Source: Pinibacter aurantiacus (GTDB taxonomy: Bacteria; Bacteroidota; Bacteroidia; Chitinophagales; Chitinophagaceae). Taken from it: DNA of 64,000 nt. Under the pieces are notes generated by a model. That model was not told the origin of the DNA and made no database searches. It was given only the letters and a program-made list of their open reading frames with translations. Positions 8,523-16,317 of this stretch are shown here, in pieces. Location of the stretch: the NCBI RefSeq assembly GCF_019130065.1, contig NZ_JAHSPG010000012.1, positions 1 to 64,000 on the forward strand, written 5' to 3'. The stretch's first letter is position 1. Every line of letters begins with the position of its first letter. The translations under genes and the position numbers were made by a program.

Positions 8523-8552
8523 AAGCCGTTAGATGATCTAACGGCTTTTTTT
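8523..8552 (+). terminator. Duplicated copy of the trxA terminator
   Basis: The stem AAGCCGTTAG / CTAACGGCTT has a 5-nt loop and a longer T run. It now probably terminates the orphan membrane gene. Confidence 0.85.
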
Positions 8553-8682
8553 GTTTTTATACTTTTTGAGAAAACAGTTGTTGTTTTTTTCGACATCAAA
8601 CGTTAAACAAAATTTTATCCCCTTAGCATTTCGTGTATATATTTGAGGGGCTTCAAGTTGAAACTCTTCAAAATAAGTATCG

Positions 8683-9180
8683 ATGGCTAGAATTCCCATA
8701 TACATTCTGCTTTTCTTCGGACACATTGCATTTGGACAAAATAAATACCCAACCAAATCGCAACTGCTAAAGTCGTTAACGCAGAAAACAAAAATCAAAA
8801 ACAAAATAAATGAATCAACAACTTGGTATACTATCGGAGACGACAGCACATATTGGAATGCGGACACACTTCTATTTTATAACAACGAAAACTATAGAAA
8901 TGGAAAGTTAATCTGCAATTTTATTGACTGGAATTTCTATAAAAAAGGAGCCTTCTATGTGCAACGTATACAACTCTGCAAAGAACCGACAACTGCAACA
9001 GCAATAAAAGACGATGACTTTTTTACATATGAGGTGCTCGACGGAAAACCATTGATTTTACGAATTTTCTACAAAGAAAGTTTGGTGGCTAAGTTCGAAG
9101 TGTCGGCCCTCGCAAAGAAACCGCTAGATAACAGAGACAAAGAAACAACAGATGTATTGACCTTACTGAGAGTTCGATGA
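8683..9180 (+). CDS. Small secreted protein of unknown function
   Basis: This 165-residue protein has a signal peptide (hydrophobic run ending in HIAFGQ near residue 20). The mature part alternates hydrophobic and polar residues, suggesting beta structure, with aromatic pairs such as WNFYKK and FFTYEV. No family was recognised. It sits alone between the trxA remnant and a degenerate gap (9181-9377). Codon use is AT-rich like the membrane gene before it. Confidence 0.55.
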   Translation: MARIPIYILLFFGHIAFGQNKYPTKSQLLKSLTQKTKIKNKINESTTWYTIGDDSTYWNADTLLFYNNENYRNGKLICNFIDWNFYKKGAFYVQRIQLCKEPTTATAIKDDDFFTYEVLDGKPLILRIFYKESLVAKFEVSALAKKPLDNRDKETTDVLTLLRVR

Positions 9181-9377
9181 TTGAAATGAATCACAGACCT
9201 GGACTGCGCAGCAAACTTAGCCAAACAATGACACTCGAGCTTGTCATTGTTGGTATCGAAGCTTAGCCTTGTGCGATGACGTACCAACAACTGTTGCCGC
9301 ACTTCCTCCCTTGCTGTTGGTGAGCTAGTCACTTGCCTATGCTTCACACCAACAGTGGCACTCAATCAACGAATAAA
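9181..9377. other. Degenerate gap with imperfect inverted segments
   Basis: This gap is more GC-rich than its neighbours and holds several short inverted words (for example TGTTGGT / ACCAACA around 9262-9355). No gene is seen. It may be a decayed repeat element. Confidence 0.4.
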
Positions 9378-9767
9378 TTACAGCACAAAAAAATCAGCAT
9401 TCTGTTTTTCTGCATTTATCCAATAGAAGATTTTCTTATTCTCAATACGATCTAAAAAAATTAAGGGAAGTATCCTACCAATAAGATTATAATTCATAGT
9501 CTGCAATTCAATTTCGCACAACCGAAATCCAGTTATACAAAACTTTCTGACAAACAAAGGAATGTATAGCTTGTCATTATCTATTAAAAAAGGGCCGCCG
9601 AAATACATATCTTTTCCGAAGCCAACATTATTAATGATAAGCTTTCCAATTAAAGGACTTCCTTGGTTTATCTCATTCAATTGCGAATAAACAACCTCAT
9701 ACTTTTCATTCCTGTAAATCGGCTGAAAATCCCAGGGCGTATCAAAATTGTTTACCATTTTAAACAA
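9378..9767 (-). CDS. Hypothetical protein downstream of an XRE regulator
   Basis: This 129-residue protein has no signal peptide and no recognised domain. It contains the segments LIGKLIINNVGFG and FFVL at the very end, and is probably cytosolic with mixed alpha/beta structure. The start is 2 bp after the regulator stop, so the two are almost certainly one transcript. A translationally linked regulator and small protein often form a regulatory or toxin-antitoxin-like pair, but nothing in the sequence proves this. Confidence 0.6.
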   Translation of the reverse strand: MFKMVNNFDTPWDFQPIYRNEKYEVVYSQLNEINQGSPLIGKLIINNVGFGKDMYFGGPFLIDNDKLYIPLFVRKFCITGFRLCEIELQTMNYNLIGRILPLIFLDRIENKKIFYWINAEKQNADFFVL

Positions 9768-9769
9768 TT

Positions 9770-10174
9770 TTATTTTTTCTCCAACAACCCCTTCAACATC
9801 TCCACCTTCTCCTTCTCACTTTGTATCAAAGCCTCATACAATTCAACTATCTTATCAATGGGATTAAAGGTGCAATGAAAGTTGGCATAGGATGTATCGT
9901 GAAATTGATTAGCAACGGCACTGTCATGAAATGTATTGCCAATAAGATTTACAGCAGCTTCTTCGTCAAAGTTTCTTATTGCTTCGGTCGGCACTTTCAA
10001 CGCCACAGCGACTAATTCCAACAAATCATCTTCTATCACATCTTTTTGTTCAAGCAGAGATATTTTGCGCTGGTTCCAATCATCACCAAGAGCCATTGCT
10101 AAGCCTTCTTGTTTGAGGCCCATCATTTCTCTAAAGCGCTTAACGTTTCTTCCATGGTGTATGATCTTTTCCAT
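9770..10174 (-). CDS. XRE-family helix-turn-helix regulator
   Basis: This 134-residue protein has an N-terminal HTH_3-type domain (residues about 8-60: GRNVKRFREMMGLKQEGLA, then a Q-R-K-I-S recognition segment and a LLEQK helix). A linker with repeated phase-shifted F-H-D/F-H-C segments follows (about 80-105), then a coiled C-terminal helix rich in E and K. Proteins of this shape are common in Bacteroidota and their targets are unknown. A CAGGTA/TACCTG inverted pair upstream may be an autoregulatory operator. Confidence 0.85.
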   Translation of the reverse strand: MEKIIHHGRNVKRFREMMGLKQEGLAMALGDDWNQRKISLLEQKDVIEDDLLELVAVALKVPTEAIRNFDEEAAVNLIGNTFHDSAVANQFHDTSYANFHCTFNPIDKIVELYEALIQSEKEKVEMLKGLLEKK

Positions 10175-10199
10175 ATTACAATTATTTGAGGTTCAATTA

Positions 10200-10244
10200 C
10201 AAATATAATAAATCAGGTAGGTATTATAGTTGGTATTTTACCTG
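10200..10244 (-). promoter_or_regulatory. Candidate promoter and operator of the XRE gene
   Basis: On the minus strand TATATTTG (10200-10207) fits the -7 consensus 26 nt before the start codon. Just upstream lie half-sites CAGGTA (10214-10219) and TACCTG (10239-10244), with two GGTATT words between them. Confidence 0.4.
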
Positions 10245-10337
10245 CTTTGGTTGCATAAAAAACGGGCGAAGAAAAATAAATAGTAAAAGCTCTTGCGGCA
10301 GTTTTGCTCTTTCTTAATTCACCTCTAAACCTTACTC

Positions 10338-10772
10338 ATGAAAAAGAAAGTCTTCCAGGAAGCAAAGCCTTCCCTACGTGTGGCATCGCGCAAAGAGGAG
10401 CAAACGTCTATAGATTCACGTTTAGTAGAATACAATCTCGTCTTACCCCTGTCCCTGCAGCTTGTGTGCAAACTGGTGAGGATCTCGCCGGAACAAATAC
10501 TGAAAGATTTTATGGAGGTACTCGCCCATCAGTCTATTTCATCTCGCAAGGCCGAAAAGCCGCAGATGTTGCTGGTAGACTACTTCATTGCCATGACGCA
10601 CAGGCAGTCCAATTTTACCGAAGATGATATGCGCCAAATGTTTAGAGAGGCGCAGGCTATTTGCGATCTCTGGCCGAGCGGAGCGGAAAAAAAGTTTATT
10701 GATATGCACCGCAAGTGGCAGGATGAATATGTAAAGTACTGGATGGAGAAATGGCAGAAGAAAGCGTTTTAA
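10338..10772 (+). CDS. Conserved-looking cytosolic protein of unknown function
   Basis: This 144-residue protein is all-helical in appearance, without signal peptide or membrane segment. It has a central segment SPEQILKDFMEVL and a C-terminal W/K-rich helix (W-x-x-EYVKYWMEKWQKK). No family is recognised. It was chosen over the overlapping frame 10304-10627 because its composition is normal for a soluble protein and its stop precedes the repeat region. Confidence 0.6.
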   Translation: MKKKVFQEAKPSLRVASRKEEQTSIDSRLVEYNLVLPLSLQLVCKLVRISPEQILKDFMEVLAHQSISSRKAEKPQMLLVDYFIAMTHRQSNFTEDDMRQMFREAQAICDLWPSGAEKKFIDMHRKWQDEYVKYWMEKWQKKAF

Positions 10773-11329
10773 GCAGTTGGCACGCACCCGCCCGGATGAC
10801 CGGTCGGACGGGGATGACGCTCCCGCCTGATCGAACGGGCAGGGATTAGACTGATTTACGCTGATTTTTTTTCGACATTGCTCCGCGTGAGAGGTCTGGC
10901 ATGTCATCCCGAGGTTCGGGGGCCGGATCGGGAATATAAATAGTAAGTGCATTTATACAACCGGATCCCTCGTTCCTCGTGATGACAAGCAGTCCGGGTG
11001 CCGTGGTTCGTGTCTTCACGAACCATAGCAATTAACCATGGTGGTTCGTGGGGACACGAACCATGGCGCCCGAGAATACGGCTTGCTACTTGTCATCCCG
11101 AGGAACGAGGGATCTGGGTTTAATACTAGCGGACATGCCGCGTAAATAACACTCAGATCCCTCCTTCGTCGGTATGACAAGTGGTCTTTGTTTATTGGTA
11201 TGAACAGCGTTGTGGCGCGGTTAACGAAAGGAAGCTCATTGCGGATGCCGTTGTTCGCGTCTCCACGAACCACGGCATCCGGCGTTATTGTGCAATCAGG
11301 AAAAAGGCCTTTGGTTTATTATTTTTCTA
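10773..11329. repeat. 557-bp cluster of palindromic repeats
   Basis: No gene is seen. Contents in order are the CCCGCCTGA...CGGGCAGGGA imperfect hairpin (10821-10845), a family B fragment (10846-10870), GTCATCCCGAGG-type elements (about 10900-10925 and 11092-11120), TGGTTCGTG/CACGAACCA hairpins (11004-11025 and 11042-11064), a further arm near 11253-11275, and GTCTTTGTTTA...CAGCGTTG (11180-11215), which recurs at 12670-12705. This looks like nested insertion of several REP-like families. Confidence 0.75.
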
Positions 11330-12550
11330 CTACTTCTTTTCCGCCACCGGTTGCTTTTCTACGTACAATCTTTGTATCATTTCGCCGTCTGCGGTTGTTT
11401 GTATTTCTGTGGAAATTGTTTTGTCGAGCGCTGCAAATTCCAAAGTGTATTTGCTGTTCTTTTTTACCTTGAACACAAGAAACTTGTTCATGTCATCGGT
11501 GGGTGAAGGCGAAAAACCAAAGTCAGTTTCTTTGCCATCTTTAAGAAGTGTAATCTTCGAATGAATTCTGTTGTTGCCGTCTGGCGTGCATGATTCATCT
11601 TTGAACAGCACTACATTTAAAATCATTTCATCGCCCGGAAGTTGTTGCTGGCGAAGCTGCTCGTTATAAATGTCGATATATCTTTTGGTAACATTATATC
11701 CGTGAATATTTCTCTGCGTACTATCCCAGATAAGAGGAAAATAGGTTTGCGTGGGTTTAAATGAAGAGGCATAAATACTATACTCAGGCCGCGCGGGATC
11801 AGCTTTTCCGGCATCGGCAACAAACCAGCTTTTATTCAATGCATCAGGGTAGTATTCTGTAAAATACCATTTGCCGTCAATCAAAACTTCCACCCAATTG
11901 TGATTGCCTTTTTTAGTGGTCCAGTTGGGAATGCCTGCCAGCCTCGACGGAATGCCAACCGCCCTGAATGCATCTACCAAAAGAATGGATAAACCGGTGC
12001 AGGTAGCCATCCCCTGGTCAATGGATTCATAAGGGCTTTGATTAACTTTTTTTCGTTTTACGTTATAATCTGTTTTTAACAGCTTGGCAATTTTTCTGTT
12101 TACTGAATCAATGGCAGCATATATATTGGTACAATTGGTAACCAGCGGAGTAAACCGGTTGTAAAAATCCTTTCGCCAGTCATCGCGGTGTTCATCCAAC
12201 ACGGCATACGGAAGCACTTCGTTAAAGAAAACGGAATCGGGCAATGATTTGCACCAGGAAAAATTTTCACGGGCCTTATAGGCTTGACTAACATTGTCTA
12301 ATAAAAAATTTGCGGTCAACGTTTCCCTGTCCGTCTGCGGCATATAGGTTATTAAAAATGCCATGGCGCGCAATTCATTGGCAGGAACGGCTTTCAGCGC
12401 TTTTGACAATTCAGGTTTGTTTTTACCAGCGTTGTTTAACGCCTGATCTAAAAGCGTACGCTCAGTTTTACTTAGCTTGTCCTGTGCGGAGGCGTTGCAC
12501 AAAGCAAATAATGGCAGGGCAAGCAATAAAAGCGACCTAAAAAACTTCAT
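11330..12550 (-). CDS. Secreted transglutaminase-like domain protein
   Basis: This 406-residue protein has a signal peptide (to about residue 22, NASAQ). The core holds the thiol-protease-like triad region: ATCTGLS with the candidate catalytic Cys near 180, NHNWVEV with the His near 214, and an Asp in the following strand. An N-terminal helical region precedes it and a C-terminal beta region of about 130 residues follows, ending KQPVAEKK. Bacterial transglutaminase-core proteins are often peptidases or peptide-binding, and the actual reaction is not predictable. No operon partner is evident. Confidence 0.8.
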   Translation of the reverse strand: MKFFRSLLLLALPLFALCNASAQDKLSKTERTLLDQALNNAGKNKPELSKALKAVPANELRAMAFLITYMPQTDRETLTANFLLDNVSQAYKARENFSWCKSLPDSVFFNEVLPYAVLDEHRDDWRKDFYNRFTPLVTNCTNIYAAIDSVNRKIAKLLKTDYNVKRKKVNQSPYESIDQGMATCTGLSILLVDAFRAVGIPSRLAGIPNWTTKKGNHNWVEVLIDGKWYFTEYYPDALNKSWFVADAGKADPARPEYSIYASSFKPTQTYFPLIWDSTQRNIHGYNVTKRYIDIYNEQLRQQQLPGDEMILNVVLFKDESCTPDGNNRIHSKITLLKDGKETDFGFSPSPTDDMNKFLVFKVKKNSKYTLEFAALDKTISTEIQTTADGEMIQRLYVEKQPVAEKK

Positions 12551-12639
12551 ACTTTTCTATTTTAACAGGGAACTCCGCAGAGTTTAATGAAGCAAACATA
12601 ACAATTGAATTTGACATCAGGATGAGCAAAACAGTCCTG

Positions 12640-12730
12640 AATGTTACCCCGCAATTCGGGACGACAAGCGGTCTTTGTTTACTGATATAAGCAGCGTTGC
12701 AGTGAAGTTGAGCCAAAGGTGCTCATTCTA
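12640..12730. repeat. Copy of the repeat at 11172-11240
   Basis: The run GACAAGCGGTCTTTGTTTACTG through GCTCATT is a diverged second copy of the segment beginning GACAAGTGGTCTTTGTTTATTG at 11172. The two copies flank the transglutaminase-like gene in direct orientation, about 1.5 kb apart. Confidence 0.7.
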
Positions 12731-12828
12731 TTTTCTTCACCCGTAAAAAATACTGCTCACCAAAAAAATCACGCACGCCGTTGCACTATTTGAAAAGATG
12801 TTTATATTGTTTGCTCATTCTTTACTAA

Positions 12829-13116
12829 ATGAAAACTATATCCCTTGCTATTCTTGCCTTCATCCTCAGTGTTGCCAGCTTTGCGCAGAATGTTTTGCCA
12901 AAATCCAACGCCTTTGTAACAGACAAAGCCAATGTGCTTTCACGCGATGAAATTCAACTATTGGAAAGAAGACTTAAAGCGCTCAACGATTCAACATCCA
13001 ACCAAATTGCAGTTGTGCTGATTCCCACGCTTGACGGACAAAACCTGGAAGATTATGCCAACAAACTTTTCCGCACATGGGGCATTGGCGGTGCCGGAGC
13101 AAGTGATAGCTGGTAA
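12829..13116 (+). pseudogene. Truncated TPM-domain protein (5' fragment)
   Basis: The 95 residues comprise a signal peptide (to FAQ) and the first half of a TPM domain: FVTDKANVLS, then LERRLKALNDSTSNQIAVVLI, then the family's LEDYANKLFRTWGIG. Full proteins continue for another 100 or more residues with a membrane segment and glycine-rich tail. Here the frame stops seven residues after WGIGG, and family B repeat DNA starts about 20 bp later. The gene therefore appears broken by a deletion or insertion linked to the repeat. A short functional product cannot be excluded. Confidence 0.75.
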
Positions 13117-13136
13117 GCGATCCCTGATGGGCATGA

Positions 13137-13304
13137 GCACACAGATGACACAGATTAGACTGATTTGCACGGATCTTTTTTAAAGCTTTAATAACTGAGT
13201 ATCTGAATGGTTGCCAGAACGAATACCGGACGATTCATTCCCTGTTCATTGTTCGAAAAAAAATCAGTGCAAATCAGCCTAATCTGTGTCATCTGTGTTC
13301 GAAC
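13137..13304. repeat. Inverted pair of family B repeats after the truncated TPM gene
   Basis: The left arm (13137-13175) and right arm (13262-13304) are near-perfect reverse complements, separated by about 85 bp that holds octamer-like AATAACTGAGTATCTG (family C). Confidence 0.85.
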
Positions 13305-13346
13305 CGTTTCAGCCGGTGGGTGTGGGCAAAAAAATCCTGATCAATC

Positions 13347-14237
13347 ATGACGAAGACAACGCTTATTTCAAAAGTTCAATACAAAAACTTCGAGACAGGA
13401 GAATTTGTGGATGTGCAGGAACGTAGCTACGAGGAAACCATTGAACTGATTGAAAAATTTCCATGGAACGATCAACGCGAAAAAATTGTTGTCGACTTAA
13501 CCAATCCATCCATCACCATTGAAGGAAAGAATAATGACTTCTTAAAATTCGCTTTGTTTTTTAATCGAAAATATGTCCTTCACTACTTCGATGAAACGCA
13601 AACGCTATACACTAAAAGCTTTTTCAATTTAAACGAAGGATTCCAATACATTAAAAACTATTTCGAACAGCCAACATTTGACACTACTGATTTCAGAAAA
13701 GAAAATACCTGGCTGCAACACAATCTGCAGCATTTTACAACGCATGATTTTAGATATGAGGTATCGCCAAAATCAACAAGAACTTTCCTTCTGTCAACAA
13801 GTGGAACAAGCTTTCTTGTTGGTATTATATTTCTAATTATTATCCTCCTGAACCATTTGTATTCAACAAACATTGCTGAACTATTTGTTCTTCTGTTGGT
13901 AATGTTTTTAATAGGCGGCGGAATGAACTTGATTCTTTTTTTCAATTACTATAACTATGCAAAGGACAAAGTTTTGATCATGTCAAAAGGAAATGACACA
14001 TTTTACTTTGGCACCGCGGAAAACCTTATAGAATACAATAAGAAAGAAATATTACAATACACGATATTCAGAACACGCGGGTCGCGAAGTTCAATCAACG
14101 CATTCGCAGTTGTAGATATAGCATTGAAAAACGGAACCCTTCTAAGGATACCAAATCTTTTGGTTGGCTACCAGGCAATGGAGCAAAAGTTATTTGAATA
14201 CAAAAGGATCGAAAAAAATAGGTTTCCATTCGTATAA
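13347..14237 (+). CDS. Two-span membrane protein of unknown function
   Basis: This 296-residue protein has a soluble N-terminal half rich in aromatic residues and charge. Two adjacent transmembrane helices follow (about residues 153-173 and 178-203), then a C-terminal cytoplasmic region of about 90 residues with a beta-rich PH-like pattern. No family was recognised. It is probably co-transcribed with the small DUF2568-like gene 20 bp downstream. Confidence 0.6.
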   Translation: MTKTTLISKVQYKNFETGEFVDVQERSYEETIELIEKFPWNDQREKIVVDLTNPSITIEGKNNDFLKFALFFNRKYVLHYFDETQTLYTKSFFNLNEGFQYIKNYFEQPTFDTTDFRKENTWLQHNLQHFTTHDFRYEVSPKSTRTFLLSTSGTSFLVGIIFLIIILLNHLYSTNIAELFVLLLVMFLIGGGMNLILFFNYYNYAKDKVLIMSKGNDTFYFGTAENLIEYNKKEILQYTIFRTRGSRSSINAFAVVDIALKNGTLLRIPNLLVGYQAMEQKLFEYKRIEKNRFPFV

Positions 14238-14257
14238 CCATCAAAACAAAAAACAGG

Positions 14258-14599
14258 ATGAATATTATACTCAAAACGATTAATCAGGCAGTTACTTTTC
14301 TGCTTGAAATTGCAATGCTTGTTGCATATGGATATTACGGAATGAGCGGCTCCTGGAATTTCTTGCCACGGCTTTTGTTTACAATATTTTTAGTGGCAAC
14401 GGTTATTGTGTTATGGGGAATATTCGCGGCACCAAAGTCCGCACGCAGACTTAAAATGCCATACCTGGCAATTTTCAGGACTAGTGTATTTCTAATTTCA
14501 GCCTTCCTGCTTTTTAAAGCGGGGCAAAAGAATATGGCCATCATATTAGCGGGACTGACTGTCGTTACACAAACAATAGGTTATTACACGGAAAAATAA
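14258..14599 (+). CDS. yrdB: YrdB-family (DUF2568) membrane protein
   Basis: This 113-residue protein has four hydrophobic segments. Family features are the LLEIAMLVAYGYYG first helix and the WGIFAAPKSARRL motif near residue 50, both characteristic of the YrdB family. The function of the family is unknown. It lies 20 bp after the preceding membrane protein gene. Confidence 0.75.
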   Translation: MNIILKTINQAVTFLLEIAMLVAYGYYGMSGSWNFLPRLLFTIFLVATVIVLWGIFAAPKSARRLKMPYLAIFRTSVFLISAFLLFKAGQKNMAIILAGLTVVTQTIGYYTEK

Positions 14600-15070
14600 T
14601 TCATGTTTTAACTCAACAAAATTTCCGACGGAGGGAGAAACCCACTACTCTGGATGCAGTGTTTGTGAAAATGCCATAGCGGTCAATGTACCTCACAGAA
14701 AAGATTTTTCGCTTCGCGATAAAATGTCGCCCCTCCGGGGCTGGCTCTATTGTCCCAATTTTTTTTCCCTTTGCTGCTACTAACGTGTTGCCCCTCTGGG
14801 GCTATTCAATACATTCCGGAAATTGCAAACGGCCCCAGCGGGGCTACACGTTAGTAGCCAACATTACATTGCGGCGATCCAAATGCCAGCCCCGGAGGGG
14901 CGATATGTTAAATATCGCGAAGCGAATATTCTTAGCTTTTCCCTGGTTGATGCGTGATCACCAGCTCCCTCTCCTTTCATCAAAAAAAAGCTAAATTCCC
15001 CAACTGAATACCCACAGTTTAATATCTTGCATTACACAAATAACCTCTTATCTTAATTAAAAAACTTCCC
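14600..15070. repeat. Nested GC-rich palindromes (GCCCCTCCGGGGC type)
   Basis: This gap has no gene. The outer arms 14710-14745 and 14885-14924 are inverted (CGCTTCGCGATA...GCCCCTCCGGGGCTGGC). The inner arms GCTACTAACGTG (14776-14787) and its exact complement (14847-14858) enclose two further GCCCC...GGGGC hairpins (14790-14802 and 14832-14844). Nothing is seen in 14940-15070 except the upstream region of the SPFH gene. Confidence 0.8.
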
Positions 15071-16177
15071 ATGGGACTTTTTGATAAACTCCGGAACGAA
15101 TTTGTAGATATAATTGAATGGGTGGATAGTACCCAGGACTCGATCGTGTGGAAATTTCCACGCTACCAGAATGAAATAAAAATGAACTCAAAGCTTACTG
15201 TGAGAGAATCGCAGGTAGCTGTGTTTATGAACGAAGGAAAAGTGGCCGACATATTTCCACCCGGCATGTATTCACTTACTACGCAAAACATGCCTATTCT
15301 GTCCACACTGAAAGGTTGGGCCTATGGCTTCAACAGCCCGTTTAAAGCAGATGTTTATTTCGTGAGCACCAGGCAATTCGTTAACCAGAAATGGGGCACA
15401 ATGAATCCGGTTATGATGCGTGATGCCGAATTTGGCCCCGTTCGATTGAGGGCATTTGGCAGCTTTGCTTTCAGGGTGAAGGATGCGGGTGTTTTCTTAA
15501 AAGAAGTGTCCGCAACAAATCCTGATTTTAGTACCGAGGCCATTTCTACACAATTGCGCAATCTTGCCGTGTCACGTGGCATGGAAGCCATTGCTGAAGC
15601 TAAAATTCCGGTGCTGGATATTGCTTCACAATATGAAGAAGTATCAACAATTATTACCGGGAAAATAAAATCAGAATTTGAAGAACTCGGCCTGGAGCTG
15701 ACTAAATTTTTAATTGAAAATGTTTCTCTTCCACCTGAAGTAGAAGCCGCGCTGGATAAAAGAAGCAGCATTGGCATTGTTGGTAACTTAAATGCATATA
15801 CGCAATTCCAGGTAGCAAACTCTTTGGAAAAATCTGCAGAAAATCCTGGCGGTGGCGGAACGGTTGGCGCAGGTGTTGGCGCAGGCATTGGTTTGGGCAT
15901 TGCAGGACAAATCGCTGGCATGTTTCAAAACAACCAGGCAGCGAATAGTAATATGCCTCCTCCCCTGCAAACGGAAACCGAATTTTTCGTGGCTATTGAT
16001 GGCAAGCAGGCCGGGCCGTTTAATCAGCAGCAGCTAACGCAGTTGGTATCCAACAACTCATTGCAGGCACAGACACTTGTGTGGAAAAAAGGAATGAACG
16101 GATGGGCCGCTGCAAATACACTTCCTGAGTTAGCCTCAATATTAAATAGTGCGCCACCTCCTTTGCCAGGTAACTAA
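15071..16177 (+). CDS. SPFH-domain protein with C-terminal GYF_2 domain (YdjI-like)
   Basis: In this 368-residue protein, residues about 25-240 match the SPFH/virion-core-like family: IVWKFPRYQNEIK, the FPPGMYSL segment, and ALDKRSSIGIVGN at the end of the domain. A glycine-rich linker follows (about 255-285), then a GYF_2 domain (about 300-355) with the typical GKQAGPFNQQQL and a W-KKGMNGW motif. SPFH proteins form membrane-associated oligomers, and YdjI of Bacillus is linked to envelope-stress (PspA-like) functions. The next gene is a YdjG-type zinc-ribbon partner. Confidence 0.85.
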   Translation: MGLFDKLRNEFVDIIEWVDSTQDSIVWKFPRYQNEIKMNSKLTVRESQVAVFMNEGKVADIFPPGMYSLTTQNMPILSTLKGWAYGFNSPFKADVYFVSTRQFVNQKWGTMNPVMMRDAEFGPVRLRAFGSFAFRVKDAGVFLKEVSATNPDFSTEAISTQLRNLAVSRGMEAIAEAKIPVLDIASQYEEVSTIITGKIKSEFEELGLELTKFLIENVSLPPEVEAALDKRSSIGIVGNLNAYTQFQVANSLEKSAENPGGGGTVGAGVGAGIGLGIAGQIAGMFQNNQAANSNMPPPLQTETEFFVAIDGKQAGPFNQQQLTQLVSNNSLQAQTLVWKKGMNGWAAANTLPELASILNSAPPPLPGN

Positions 16178-16317
16178 TGTCAAGTCAAAAGGAAAAAGTC
16201 AAAACTATAAAGCCTGACTTGACGCCACTAATAACTTGAAAAAAGCAATTGGCATCTGTAAGAAATATACTGTTGCCAATTGATTATAATCCTTTCCCTA
16301 ACCTAATACCGGGCACA

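Noticed and set aside
7141-8552. Integrative element with attL/attR at trxA
   Set aside because: No integrase, excisionase or phage gene lies between the duplicated ends, and the copies have diverged, so a named integrative element is not supported.
10304-10627. 107-residue frame overlapping the 144-residue gene
   Set aside because: The overlapping frame at 10338-10772 has better soluble-protein composition; both cannot be main products.
10773-11329. Insertion sequence in the repeat-rich gap
   Set aside because: No transposase frame is present; the content is explained by several short palindromic families.
14686-14994. 102-residue reading frame
   Set aside because: It lies wholly within nested palindromic repeats, and its sequence is a translation of the repeat.
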